From the NCBI GenBank assembly GCA_025356715.1, contig JANXRU010000071.1, forward strand, positions 1 through 15,537: a stretch of 15,537 nt of DNA. Reading direction: 5' to 3'. Within the stretch, counting starts at the first letter, position 1, and the number at the start of each line of letters is the position of its first letter. Of the stretch, positions 7,993 through 15,537 are shown one piece after another. Under the pieces are notes generated by a model. The model made no database searches, was not told where the DNA came from, and was given only the letters and a program-made list of their open reading frames with translations. Source of the stretch: Bacteroidota bacterium. GTDB taxonomy: Bacteria; Bacteroidota; Bacteroidia; B-17B0; B-17BO. The position numbers and the translations under genes are program-made.

Positions 7993-10257
7993 ATGAAATT
8001 ACTAATTACAACTTTTTTTACTCTTTTGTTAAGTTTTTCTATTGTTTCTCAAGAAGAAATTGTCTCGCAACCGAAGTTATCAGCGAGTACTCAAATGTAT
8101 CTTTGGAAACAAGATAAATCAAATATGGATAAACCTAAACTATTCCCTGAATATGTATATAGGTATGATGCTCAAAACACAACTTATATCAGTACATTAA
8201 TACAAGTGTATGCTGGTTTCAATAGTACTGCTTTAACCGCTATTGGAGCGAACGTTGGGACAAAAGCTGGAAATATTTGGACAGTTCAGGTGCCAATCCG
8301 AAATATGAAAAATTTCACTCAAATTAAAGGCATTAAATATATAGAAATGGATCAGCCCCTTGCTCCAAATTTGGATAGTGCTCGTAAATTTACTAAAGTA
8401 GATTCGGTACATATGGGTTATGGTTTGCCTCAAGCTTATACAGGAAAAAATGTAGTAGTTGGCATTATTGATTTAGGGTTTGATTATACACATCCAACAT
8501 TTTATGATACTGCTTATAGCACTTATAGAATAAAAAGAGTTTGGGAAGAAAAAACAATTGGCACGCCACCCGTTGGATTTGCGTATGGTTCAGAGTATAC
8601 TGATTCTTTATCTATTGTCACAAAAGCACAAGATGTAACTAATTTTTCTCATGGCTCACATGTTGCTGGGATTGCTGGTGGTTCAGGTGAAGGTGGAACG
8701 TTAGGAAATAATAAAAGATTTAGAGGCGTAGCTTATAATAGTGATTTGGTTTTAGTAAGCATTTTACCTACTTCAGCATTTTGGTTAACCACAGGAATGG
8801 CCGATATGATTGATGGTATGCAATACATTTATAATTATGCTGCCTCTGTTAGTAAGCCCGCAGTGGCTAATTTAAGCTGGGGAGGTCCAATGGGACCAAG
8901 AGATGGAAACTCGTTATTTAGTCAGGCATGTGATAATTTAACTGGACCTGGAAAAATATTTGCAATATCAGCAGGTAATAATGGAGCGAACAGAGTGCAT
9001 TTACAAAAAACATTTGCACCAACTGATTCTGTTGTTCATACTGCTTTATATTTTAATACAGGACTAACCGAAAAAAGAAATTGGGTGGACGTATGGGGTG
9101 ATACTAGTGTACCATTTAGAATGAGATTTTGTTTACAAACTTCATCTTTTGTGAAAGCAGATAGTAGTGCATATATTTCGTTAGATAATGCAACTCATCA
9201 GATAAATTTGAAAGGAACGAATGGTGATACTTGTTTTATTACAGTTTCAACTGTTTTCTCCGAATTTAATAATAAACCGCACATGTTAATTGAAGTATTT
9301 AGCAGAGTCCCTAATCAATTAATGCTTTCTGTTATGGGAAAAAGTGGAACAGTAGATATGTGGAACGGATTAGTGAGTGGTGCGTCTGGTTATTATACAA
9401 GTTTTGGAAAGCCTTATCCGTGGGCAACTCAAGGGGATTTAGTTATGCAATGTGGCGATATGTCTTGTTCTCGTTCTGCCATTTGTGTCGCTTCTTATAA
9501 TAGTAAACCAATCATTTCTAATATTTCGGGAGGAATCGTAAACTATACATCAAGTTACCCAAAAGGCGCCATTTCTGCCTTTAGTAGTCGAGGGCCTTCA
9601 GCATCTAATCATAATAAGCCAGATATCACTGGGCCTGGAATGATGGTTGTATCGTCTATTAATTCTACAGATCCTGAGTTTCAAAGTGCAGGAGCAAGTT
9701 ATAATCGAGTGGTTTCAACCTATACATCAACATTAAATGGTAATACTTATTCTTATGCGGCATTGCAAGGGACATCCATGTCGTCGCCATTTGTGACTGG
9801 TGTTATCGCTTTACTTTTAGAAGCTGACCCAACCTTAACTCCTCAACAAATTAATACAGTACTTGCATCATCGGCTATAGTAGATGCTAACACTGGTACG
9901 ATTCCCGCAGGAGGTTCAACAATATGGGGAGCAGGGAAAGTGAATGCATACAAGGCTATACAAAAGGCATTACAAGTTAATGGTATTTTTCATCCGACAG
10001 ACATGCTGGTTCAATGTCTATTATATCCCAATCCTACAAAAGGAAATTATCTTGTGGAATATATTAGTATTACTGATGAATCGATTCGATTAGATATCAT
10101 AAATGTAAACGGCCAAAATATATCAACTACTAATTGGAAAGTTCATGCTGGGACAAATATGCAGCAAATTGATTTGAGCAATTATACAGGGGGGATTTAT
10201 TTTACAAAAATTTCCACTGCTAAAGCCAGTTTTACAATAAAAATTGTTAAACAATAG
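7993..10257 (+). CDS. Subtilisin-family (S8) serine protease with T9SS sorting domain
   Basis: A 754-residue secreted serine endopeptidase. A signal peptide spans residues 1-19 (MKLLITTFFTLLLSFSIVS). Residues about 50-135 form a prodomain-like region. The catalytic Asp is D160 in VVGIIDLGFDYTHP. The catalytic His is H220 in SHGSHVAG, with HGSH in place of the usual HGTH. The oxyanion-hole Asn is N329 in ISAGNNG and the nucleophile is S595 in GTSMSSP. The catalytic set is complete. N329 and S595 are 266 residues apart against about 66 in subtilisin, so roughly 200 residues are inserted. Together with the GIIDLGFDYTHP and RIKRVWEE motifs this resembles CspABC-like subtilases with an inserted jellyroll domain. 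The C-terminal sorting domain covers about 672-754 (LLYPNPTKGNYLVEY, then YTGGIYFTKI, ending IVKQ). Likely activated by prodomain removal after export. Substrate unknown. Confidence 0.93.
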   Translation: MKLLITTFFTLLLSFSIVSQEEIVSQPKLSASTQMYLWKQDKSNMDKPKLFPEYVYRYDAQNTTYISTLIQVYAGFNSTALTAIGANVGTKAGNIWTVQVPIRNMKNFTQIKGIKYIEMDQPLAPNLDSARKFTKVDSVHMGYGLPQAYTGKNVVVGIIDLGFDYTHPTFYDTAYSTYRIKRVWEEKTIGTPPVGFAYGSEYTDSLSIVTKAQDVTNFSHGSHVAGIAGGSGEGGTLGNNKRFRGVAYNSDLVLVSILPTSAFWLTTGMADMIDGMQYIYNYAASVSKPAVANLSWGGPMGPRDGNSLFSQACDNLTGPGKIFAISAGNNGANRVHLQKTFAPTDSVVHTALYFNTGLTEKRNWVDVWGDTSVPFRMRFCLQTSSFVKADSSAYISLDNATHQINLKGTNGDTCFITVSTVFSEFNNKPHMLIEVFSRVPNQLMLSVMGKSGTVDMWNGLVSGASGYYTSFGKPYPWATQGDLVMQCGDMSCSRSAICVASYNSKPIISNISGGIVNYTSSYPKGAISAFSSRGPSASNHNKPDITGPGMMVVSSINSTDPEFQSAGASYNRVVSTYTSTLNGNTYSYAALQGTSMSSPFVTGVIALLLEADPTLTPQQINTVLASSAIVDANTGTIPAGGSTIWGAGKVNAYKAIQKALQVNGIFHPTDMLVQCLLYPNPTKGNYLVEYISITDESIRLDIINVNGQNISTTNWKVHAGTNMQQIDLSNYTGGIYFTKISTAKASFTIKIVKQ

Positions 10258-10266
10258 GTTGTATTA

Positions 10267-10294
10267 TTTGCGGTTAATAATTTTTGTATATTTG
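10267..10294 (+). promoter_or_regulatory. Candidate Bacteroidota-type promoter of the RGPP protein-yidD-receptor operon
   Basis: A perfect -7 element TATATTTG lies at 10287-10294, with TTTG at 10267-10270. The 16-nt spacing is slightly shorter than the usual 17-23 nt. Transcription would start close to 10300, exactly at the proposed TTG start codon, so the first gene may be leaderless or nearly so. Motif match only. Confidence 0.45.
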
Positions 10295-10299
10295 TTCTG

Positions 10300-10629
10300 T
10301 TGAAACAAAAAACTAAAATATTACTTTCTGCCGCTTTATTAGCTGTTGTGTTGTTTTCGGCACTACCTAAGGTATATATTCATTCTTTATTAGGACACGT
10401 TCATGGTACGGCTCATTCTTCTACAGAGGTTACAGTAACTGAAAATAGTGATACTCAAGATTGTAATTTCGAAAAATTTGATACACCAGTTTATTATTCA
10501 GTTTTTAAATTCATTTTAAATTTCCTTCCTCTAAAAGAAGCTAAAGAAACATCTTTTTATTATCACGAATTATCAGTTCCTAAATTTCAATATAATACGG
10601 CTTTACTAAGAGGCCCGCCAATAGCATAA
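10300..10629 (+). CDS. Small exported His-containing protein with RGPP C-terminus
   Basis: A 109-residue protein with a TTG start. No ATG is available: the frame runs up from 10300 to an in-frame TAG at 10255-10257 without one. Residues 1-24 form a signal peptide or N-terminal anchor (KILLSAALLAVVLFSALP). The mature part starts with a histidine cluster HSLLGHVHGTAH (H28, H33, H35, H39), has a single Cys (C55) and a hydrophobic stretch at 65-78, and ends in LRGPPIA. From memory, short exported Bacteroidota proteins with His-rich segments and a terminal RGPP often precede TonB-dependent receptors. No characterised family is assigned. The receptor lies two genes downstream with no terminator between. 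A role in metal sensing, binding or delivery is an inference from the histidines and context. Confidence 0.7.
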   Translation: MKQKTKILLSAALLAVVLFSALPKVYIHSLLGHVHGTAHSSTEVTVTENSDTQDCNFEKFDTPVYYSVFKFILNFLPLKEAKETSFYYHELSVPKFQYNTALLRGPPIA

Positions 10630-10673
10630 GTCATTCAATAATAAATGAGTTATTAATCTATTAGTTAAATCAA

Positions 10674-10883
10674 TTGAAATTTATTCCTTTAGCGATTATT
10701 CGCTTTTACCAATATTCAATTTCTCCCTTATTAAAACCATCGTGCCGTTTTGAGCCTTCGTGCTCGCAATATGGGATTGATGCCGTTAATAAATACGGTG
10801 CCTTTAAAGGTAGTTGGATGGCGGTAAAACGCATCATGCGTTGCCACCCTTGGGGTGGTAGTGGATTTGATCCAGTGAAGTAG
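10674..10883 (+). CDS. yidD: YidD, membrane protein insertion efficiency factor
   Basis: A 69-residue cytoplasmic-face membrane-associated protein that assists YidC-dependent insertion of inner-membrane proteins. It carries the family signature almost end to end: [22 protein letters not shown] (10-30 region), [18 protein letters not shown], then [18 protein letters not shown]. The conserved cysteines are C24, C30 and C57. An N-terminal amphipathic or hydrophobic helix covers residues 1-20. Start is TTG at 10674: an in-frame TAG at 10662-10664 excludes a longer form, and the length then matches the family. The gene usually sits in the rpmH-rnpA-yidD-yidC region in many bacteria; here it is between a small exported protein and a TonB-dependent receptor, 44 and 35 bp away, so it is probably co-transcribed with them. 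Confidence 0.93.
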   Translation: MKFIPLAIIRFYQYSISPLLKPSCRFEPSCSQYGIDAVNKYGAFKGSWMAVKRIMRCHPWGGSGFDPVK

Positions 10884-10918
10884 AAGGAACGGAATATTTT
10901 TTCCAAAAAAATAAATTT

Positions 10919-13393
10919 ATGTTTATCAAAATAAATCTTTGCTTAATAATACTATGCCTATCATTTAGCGTATACGCTCAAACACAACTCACAGGAATCG
11001 TTAAAGACAAAGCACGCAACGAAGTATTACCTGGTACTATTTTATATTTCCCTGATTTAAAAAGTTGTAGTATTTCCAAACCAGACGGCACTTTCGAAAT
11101 CAACAATTTACCACATATTAAAACCTTGTTACAGGTTCGTTTATTAGGCTATCAAACGGTCATTAAAACGATTGATTTATCCTTACATATTCCTATAGTA
11201 ATAGAAATGGAACAATCGCACATGGAGGCCAATGAAGTTGTAATTACTGGCGTTTCCAAAGCAACTGAAATTAAAAGAAATCCTATACCTATGGTTTCTA
11301 TTGATCAAAAATATCTGGAACAAAACACAGCTACTAATGCCATTGATGCTATCATTAGAGTCCCTGGAGTAAATGTCTTAAGTACTGGACCTAATGTATC
11401 CAAGCCTTATATTAGAGGACTCGGCTTCAATCGTATCTTAACATTATTTGATGGTGTGCGTCAAGAAGGTCAACAATGGGGCGATGAGCATGGTATTGAA
11501 GTAGATCAATTTTTAATTGATAGAATAGAAGTGATTAAAGGGCCTGCCAGTTTAATATATGGCTCAGATGCCTTGGCTGGTGTCGTCAATTTAATTCCAG
11601 CAAACACTGTTCCTGAAGGGACATTGAAAGGAAGTTTACAAACCAATTACCAATCCAATAATGAGTTATACGCCTCATCTGTAGCCCTTTCGGGGAATAT
11701 CAAAAATATTGTATTTGGTATGCGAGCTTCATATAAGGAGGCCACTAATTTTAAAAATAAATATGATGGTAGGGTTTATAATACGGGTTTTAAAGAAACA
11801 GATCTCAATGCCTATTTAGGGGTTAATAGAAGCTGGGGATACTCACATCTTAATTTTTCCGTTTACGATAATATGCAGGAAATCCCTGATGGTAGCCGAG
11901 ATTCGATTACTCGGCAATTCACCAAACAAATTTCGGAGGCAGATACCATTAGACCAATCGTATCGGAAGCAGATTTAAATTCGTATGCTATTAGTCCTAT
12001 TCATCAGCGTGTACAGCACTATCGCTTATTTTTGATGAATCAATTTATCATCAAGCAAAGTAAATTAGCATTGAAATTAGGCTATCAACAAAGTATTCGA
12101 CGAGAATATGCACATCCTCAAAACGCCGATATAGCAGGGCTTTATCTTAAGATGCAAACTGCCACATACGACTTAAAATTTCATTTGCCAGAAAAAAATG
12201 GATGGGAATCAACCATTGGAATTAACGGTATGTATCAAGTAAATAAAAGTGATGATGGAACTGAATTTGTGATTCCGAATTATACCTTATTTGATGGCGC
12301 TCCTTTCTTATTTATAAAAAAAGAAGTGAAAAAAATTGACATCGCATTTGGCGCACGTTATGATATACGATCGTTTCGGAACACGGCACTTTATACAATA
12401 ACAAACCCTATAACTGGCTTTGAAATTAAAACAGAAGATACCACAGGCGCTACTAAACAATTTGAAAATTACAATCATGTATTTTCTGGTTTTTCAGGCA
12501 GTTTGGGCATTACCTATAATATCAACGACAAGCTACTAATCAAGGCGAATGTTGCCCGTGGTTTCAGAGCACCTAATATCTCTGAAATTTCTGCTAAGGG
12601 CGTACACCCTGGTACGGGCTTTGAGCAGCTGGGCGATGCCAATTTTAAACCCGAATTTAATTTACAAGAAGATATCGGATTATTTTTTGATACGCACCAT
12701 GTATCTGTTAGTACTGAATTATATAGCAACACCATAGATAATTATATTTTTAATCAAAAATTACAAAGCCTTGTCGGTGGCGATTCTATATATACTGAAG
12801 CTGGTAATAATTATCCAATATACAAATTCAGACAAACCAAAGCGCAATTATTTGGAGGAGAAGCACGCATTGATATTCATCCGCATCCATTGGATTGGTT
12901 GCATTTTGAAAACGCTATATCCTTGGTATATGCCGTAAATAAAGGCGGAAACGGTGCAGTTATTAATGATAGTAATAAATACTTACCGTTTATTCCACCA
13001 TTACATACTACCTCGGAATTACGCGCCGAATTCAGAAAAAAAATCGGATGCTTTCATCATGTATATATTAAAATAGGTATGCAATATTATGCTGCACAAA
13101 ATCGTGCATTTTTAGCAAATAATACTGAAACTAAAACAGACGGTTATACCTTATTTGATACTGGATTTGGAACAAATGTTTGTACTAAAAAAGGAACAAC
13201 TTTATTTACAATTGGTGTGTTTGTTACTAATTTAACGGATGTAGCTTATCAATCGAACATGAGCCGTTTAAAATATTTCGACTCTTATCCTAACAATGGC
13301 ACAGGGCGTTCTGGGATATATAGTATGGGACGAAACTTTAGTTTTAAATTGAGTTTTCCTTTAGAAATAAAATTAAAAGAAAAGGCAAAATAG
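10919..13393 (+). CDS. TonB-dependent outer-membrane receptor (probable metal or metal-complex uptake)
   Basis: An 824-residue outer-membrane gated channel driven by TonB-ExbBD. Residues 1-20 are a signal peptide ending VYA-QT. Residues about 23-97 are a carboxypeptidase-regulatory-like beta-sandwich (GIVKDKARNEVLPGTILYF, then LGYQTV), standard in Bacteroidota receptors. EVVITGV at 106-112 is a TonB-box-like segment. The plug domain (about 118-228) has IRGLGFNRILTLFDGVR (165-181), QQWGDEHGIEVD (185-196) and DRIEVIKGPASLIYGSDALAGVVNLI (201-226). The rest is a 22-strand-type barrel ending NFSFKLSFPLEI. The GDEHG stretch and overall plug style resemble metal-ion receptors of the ZnuD type, but substrate assignment is inference. 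No SusD partner is adjacent, which argues against glycan uptake. The ATG lies 35 bp after yidD. Confidence 0.92.
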   Translation: MFIKINLCLIILCLSFSVYAQTQLTGIVKDKARNEVLPGTILYFPDLKSCSISKPDGTFEINNLPHIKTLLQVRLLGYQTVIKTIDLSLHIPIVIEMEQSHMEANEVVITGVSKATEIKRNPIPMVSIDQKYLEQNTATNAIDAIIRVPGVNVLSTGPNVSKPYIRGLGFNRILTLFDGVRQEGQQWGDEHGIEVDQFLIDRIEVIKGPASLIYGSDALAGVVNLIPANTVPEGTLKGSLQTNYQSNNELYASSVALSGNIKNIVFGMRASYKEATNFKNKYDGRVYNTGFKETDLNAYLGVNRSWGYSHLNFSVYDNMQEIPDGSRDSITRQFTKQISEADTIRPIVSEADLNSYAISPIHQRVQHYRLFLMNQFIIKQSKLALKLGYQQSIRREYAHPQNADIAGLYLKMQTATYDLKFHLPEKNGWESTIGINGMYQVNKSDDGTEFVIPNYTLFDGAPFLFIKKEVKKIDIAFGARYDIRSFRNTALYTITNPITGFEIKTEDTTGATKQFENYNHVFSGFSGSLGITYNINDKLLIKANVARGFRAPNISEISAKGVHPGTGFEQLGDANFKPEFNLQEDIGLFFDTHHVSVSTELYSNTIDNYIFNQKLQSLVGGDSIYTEAGNNYPIYKFRQTKAQLFGGEARIDIHPHPLDWLHFENAISLVYAVNKGGNGAVINDSNKYLPFIPPLHTTSELRAEFRKKIGCFHHVYIKIGMQYYAAQNRAFLANNTETKTDGYTLFDTGFGTNVCTKKGTTLFTIGVFVTNLTDVAYQSNMSRLKYFDSYPNNGTGRSGIYSMGRNFSFKLSFPLEIKLKEKAK

Positions 13394-13411
13394 TCTTTAT
13401 TAAATCTTCCC

Positions 13412-13436
13412 AAAAGTGGATAAATTATATCCTTTT
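13412..13436 (+). terminator. Weak candidate terminator after the receptor gene
   Basis: GGATA (13418-13422) pairs with TATCC (13428-13432) around a 5-nt loop. The stem extends by AAAA (13412-13415) with TTTT (13433-13436) across a 2-nt bulge. It lies 18 nt after the receptor stop codon and before alaS, the expected place, but the core stem is short and AT-rich and the T-run is short. Confidence 0.3.
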
Positions 13437-13482
13437 GAATGGGCTGTTTTTATTATATTCGTTCTCTATTTTTTAAATCACT

Positions 13483-15537
13483 ATGGAATCAAACAAAGTA
13501 CGTTCAACATTTTTAGAATTTTTCAAATCAAAAGGCCATCAAATTGTACCATCTGCACCAATGGTGGTAAAAGGCGATCCCACGCTTATGTTCAATAACA
13601 GTGGGATGGCTCCTTTTAAAGATATATTTTTAGGGAATGCTCCTATTAAATTTCCTCGTATTACTGATACTCAAAAATGTTTGCGTGTGAGCGGAAAACA
13701 TAATGATTTGGAAGAAGTGGGTGTAGATACTTACCATCATACCATGTTTGAAATGCTTGGTAATTGGAGCTTTGGTGATTATTTTAAAAAGGATGCCATT
13801 ACTTGGGCTTGGGAATTATTAACCGACGTTTATAAAATAGATAAGGATAGATTATACGTTACGGTGTTTGAAGGTAGTAAAGAAGAAAACGTTCCTTTCG
13901 ATCAGGAAGCGTATGACACGTGGAAATTATTTGTACCAGAAAGTAGAATTATTAATGGGAATAAAAAAGACAACTTCTGGGAAATGGGTGATACAGGTCC
14001 TTGTGGGCCATGTACTGAAATACATTATGATGGACGGAGCGATGAAGAGCGTGCAAAGGTTGATGGTGCCTCACTTGTAAACGGAGATAATGATCAAGTG
14101 ATTGAAGTTTGGAACAATGTATTTATGGAGTTTATGCGCAAGGCAGACAAAAGTCTTGAGAAATTACCAGCGCAACACGTAGATACAGGAATGGGATTTG
14201 AGCGATTGGTGCGTGTTTTGCAAGGTAAGACGTCTAATTATGATACGGATGTATTTACGCCTTTATTAAATAAAATTGAAGAGTTAAGTGGGTTACGATA
14301 CAAGCCGCAAGACGAGCAAGAACATAAAAAGCAATTGATTATTAATATTGCGATGCGTGTTATTGCAGATCATATTCGGACCATTTCGTTTAGTATTGCC
14401 GATGGCCAATTACCAAGCAATACGGGAGCAGGCTATGTCATTCGTCGTATTTTACGTCGTGCAATTCGTTACGGCTATCAGTCGTTAAATATTAAAGAGC
14501 CATTTATGTATCGTATGGTTCCAACGTTAGCACATCAATTAGGTGAGCAATTTCCAGAATTAAATTCCCAAAAATTATTAATAGAAAAAGTAATTAAAGA
14601 AGAAGAAATTTCTTTTTACAAAACCTTGGAGATAGGCTTAAAACGGATTGATCAAGTGTGTATTGATTTAATTGCTAAGCATGCTGGAAAAGTGATTGAT
14701 GGCAAAGTCGTATTTGAATTGTACGATACGTTTGGTTTTCCTTTAGATTTAACTTCTTTAATTGCACGGGGCTACGATTTAAGTATAGATGAAACAGAAT
14801 TTAACCGTTTACTGGATGAACAAAAAAATCGTTCACGTGCTTCATCTGTTGTAGATACTGATGATTGGATAATTGTAGACAAAAACATTACTGACGATAA
14901 ACAAACAAACTTTGTTGGTTATAATGAATTAGAATGCGAAACTACTATTGTTCGTTACCGAAAAGTTAAAGCAAAAAACAAAGAACAGTTTCAGTTAGTA
15001 TTAACGGAAACTCCTTTTTATGCTGAAAGTGGCGGTCAAGTAGGGGATACAGGAACTCTTGAAAACATTAACGAAAAAGTTTACATCACAGATACTAAAA
15101 AAGAAAATGGATTAATTATTCATTTTTGTGATAAATTACCTGAAAACATTAATGCAAATTTTACAGCTAAAGTCAATAAAGATCAACGTAGCTATACTGA
15201 AAACAATCATAGCGCTACTCACCTACTCCACGCGGCCTTACGTATGGTATTAGGTACTCATGTAGAACAAAAAGGAAGTTTAGTAAATGATGAATATTTA
15301 CGTTTCGACTTTTCGCATTTTTCAAAAATTACGGATGAAGAGTTACATGAAATTGAAAAAATAGTGAATACAAAAATTCGTGAAAACATTTATAGTAACA
15401 TTCAACAGATGACCATTGATGATGCCAAAAAAACAGGCGCTATGGCTTTGTTTGGAGAAAAGTATGGCGATGTGGTTCGTGTGGTTGAATTTGATAAAAA
15501 CTATTCGATTGAATTATGTGGAGGGACTCACGTAAAA
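13483..15537 (+). CDS. alaS: Alanyl-tRNA synthetase (3' truncated by window end)
   Basis: Charges tRNA-Ala with alanine in the cytoplasm and hydrolyses mischarged Ser/Gly-tRNA-Ala. The frame stays open to the last base, giving 685 codons of an expected roughly 870-880. The N-terminus [20 protein letters not shown] and [13 protein letters not shown] are class II AlaRS motif regions. [33 protein letters not shown] and [17 protein letters not shown] form the aminoacylation core. [20 protein letters not shown] lies in the tRNA-recognition region. The editing site has HSATH (H576, H580; bases 15208-15222) and CGGTH (C679, H683), the zinc/editing residues equivalent to E. coli H564/H568/C666/H670. 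The start is fixed by an in-frame TAA at 13474-13476. The missing part is the C-terminal tail of the editing domain and the C-Ala domain, cut by the window edge, not by mutation. It forms its own transcription unit as far as can be seen. Confidence 0.97.
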   Translation, partial: MESNKVRSTFLEFFKSKGHQIVPSAPMVVKGDPTLMFNNSGMAPFKDIFLGNAPIKFPRITDTQKCLRVSGKHNDLEEVGVDTYHHTMFEMLGNWSFGDYFKKDAITWAWELLTDVYKIDKDRLYVTVFEGSKEENVPFDQEAYDTWKLFVPESRIINGNKKDNFWEMGDTGPCGPCTEIHYDGRSDEERAKVDGASLVNGDNDQVIEVWNNVFMEFMRKADKSLEKLPAQHVDTGMGFERLVRVLQGKTSNYDTDVFTPLLNKIEELSGLRYKPQDEQEHKKQLIINIAMRVIADHIRTISFSIADGQLPSNTGAGYVIRRILRRAIRYGYQSLNIKEPFMYRMVPTLAHQLGEQFPELNSQKLLIEKVIKEEEISFYKTLEIGLKRIDQVCIDLIAKHAGKVIDGKVVFELYDTFGFPLDLTSLIARGYDLSIDETEFNRLLDEQKNRSRASSVVDTDDWIIVDKNITDDKQTNFVGYNELECETTIVRYRKVKAKNKEQFQLVLTETPFYAESGGQVGDTGTLENINEKVYITDTKKENGLIIHFCDKLPENINANFTAKVNKDQRSYTENNHSATHLLHAALRMVLGTHVEQKGSLVNDEYLRFDFSHFSKITDEELHEIEKIVNTKIRENIYSNIQQMTIDDAKKTGAMALFGEKYGDVVRVVEFDKNYSIELCGGTHVK

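Noticed and set aside
10630..10673. Short inverted repeat TCATT/AATGA between the small exported protein and yidD considered as a terminator
   Set aside because: Only 5 bp of AT-rich stem with an 8-nt loop and no T-run; the genes are more likely co-transcribed.
13394..13482. Promoter for alaS
   Set aside because: No TAnnTTTG element at the right spacing; the nearest match (TATTCGTT after TTTTG) fits too poorly to annotate.
13416..13598. 60-codon + strand frame beginning with TTG before alaS
   Set aside because: It runs out of frame through the first 116 bases of alaS, which has unambiguous AlaRS protein similarity there; the apparent membrane-like start is translated AT-rich intergenic DNA.
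13868..14080. 70-codon frame inside alaS
   Set aside because: Out-of-frame shadow of the conserved synthetase core; the product shows no domain.

Overview
The window is AT-rich DNA from a member of the Bacteroidota, probably a Flavobacteriia- or Sphingobacteriia-like lineage. Four things point there: three proteins with type IX secretion (T9SS) C-terminal sorting domains; a TonB-dependent receptor with the N-terminal carboxypeptidase-regulatory-like domain usual in this phylum; a sensor kinase with the end of a 7TMR-DISM membrane domain; and promoter-like TTG / TAnnTTTG motifs in place of E. coli-type boxes. No mobile element, CRISPR array, tRNA or rRNA was seen. The genus cannot be named from the sequence alone.

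Region 1 (1-2671, + strand) is a signalling cluster. It holds the C-terminal part of a membrane 7TMR-DISM histidine kinase (its 5' end lies outside the window), a soluble protein with a receiver domain fused to a histidine kinase, and a single-domain receiver that overlaps the previous gene by 8 bp. None of the visible parts has a DNA-binding or enzymatic output domain, so the cluster looks like a phosphorelay or protein-interaction module. A good Bacteroidota-type promoter lies in front of the second gene.

Region 2 (2668-10257) holds three predicted T9SS cargo proteins: a 356-aa protein of unknown function (-), a 1282-aa repeat-rich adhesin-like protein with SprB-like and PKD modules (-), and a 754-aa subtilisin-family serine protease (+). 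The last two are divergent and share a 302-bp intergenic region. That region contains a perfect 28-bp palindrome and a second, 8-bp-stem dyad. A clear intrinsic terminator separates the two minus-strand genes.

Region 3 (10300-13393, + strand) looks like an operon: a small exported histidine-containing protein ending in RGPP, the membrane-insertion factor YidD, and an 824-aa TonB-dependent receptor. The first two genes appear to use TTG starts. The small protein and the receptor suggest outer-membrane uptake of a metal or metal complex; this is inference from context.

Region 4 (13483 to the window end) is alaS, alanyl-tRNA synthetase. It is intact as far as visible and cut by the window edge just after the CxxxH motif of its editing domain.

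I found no clear-cut new system. The items most worth a second look are the palindrome between the divergent T9SS cargo genes, the Csp-like insertion in the protease, and the RGPP protein-YidD-TonB receptor operon with unusual starts.
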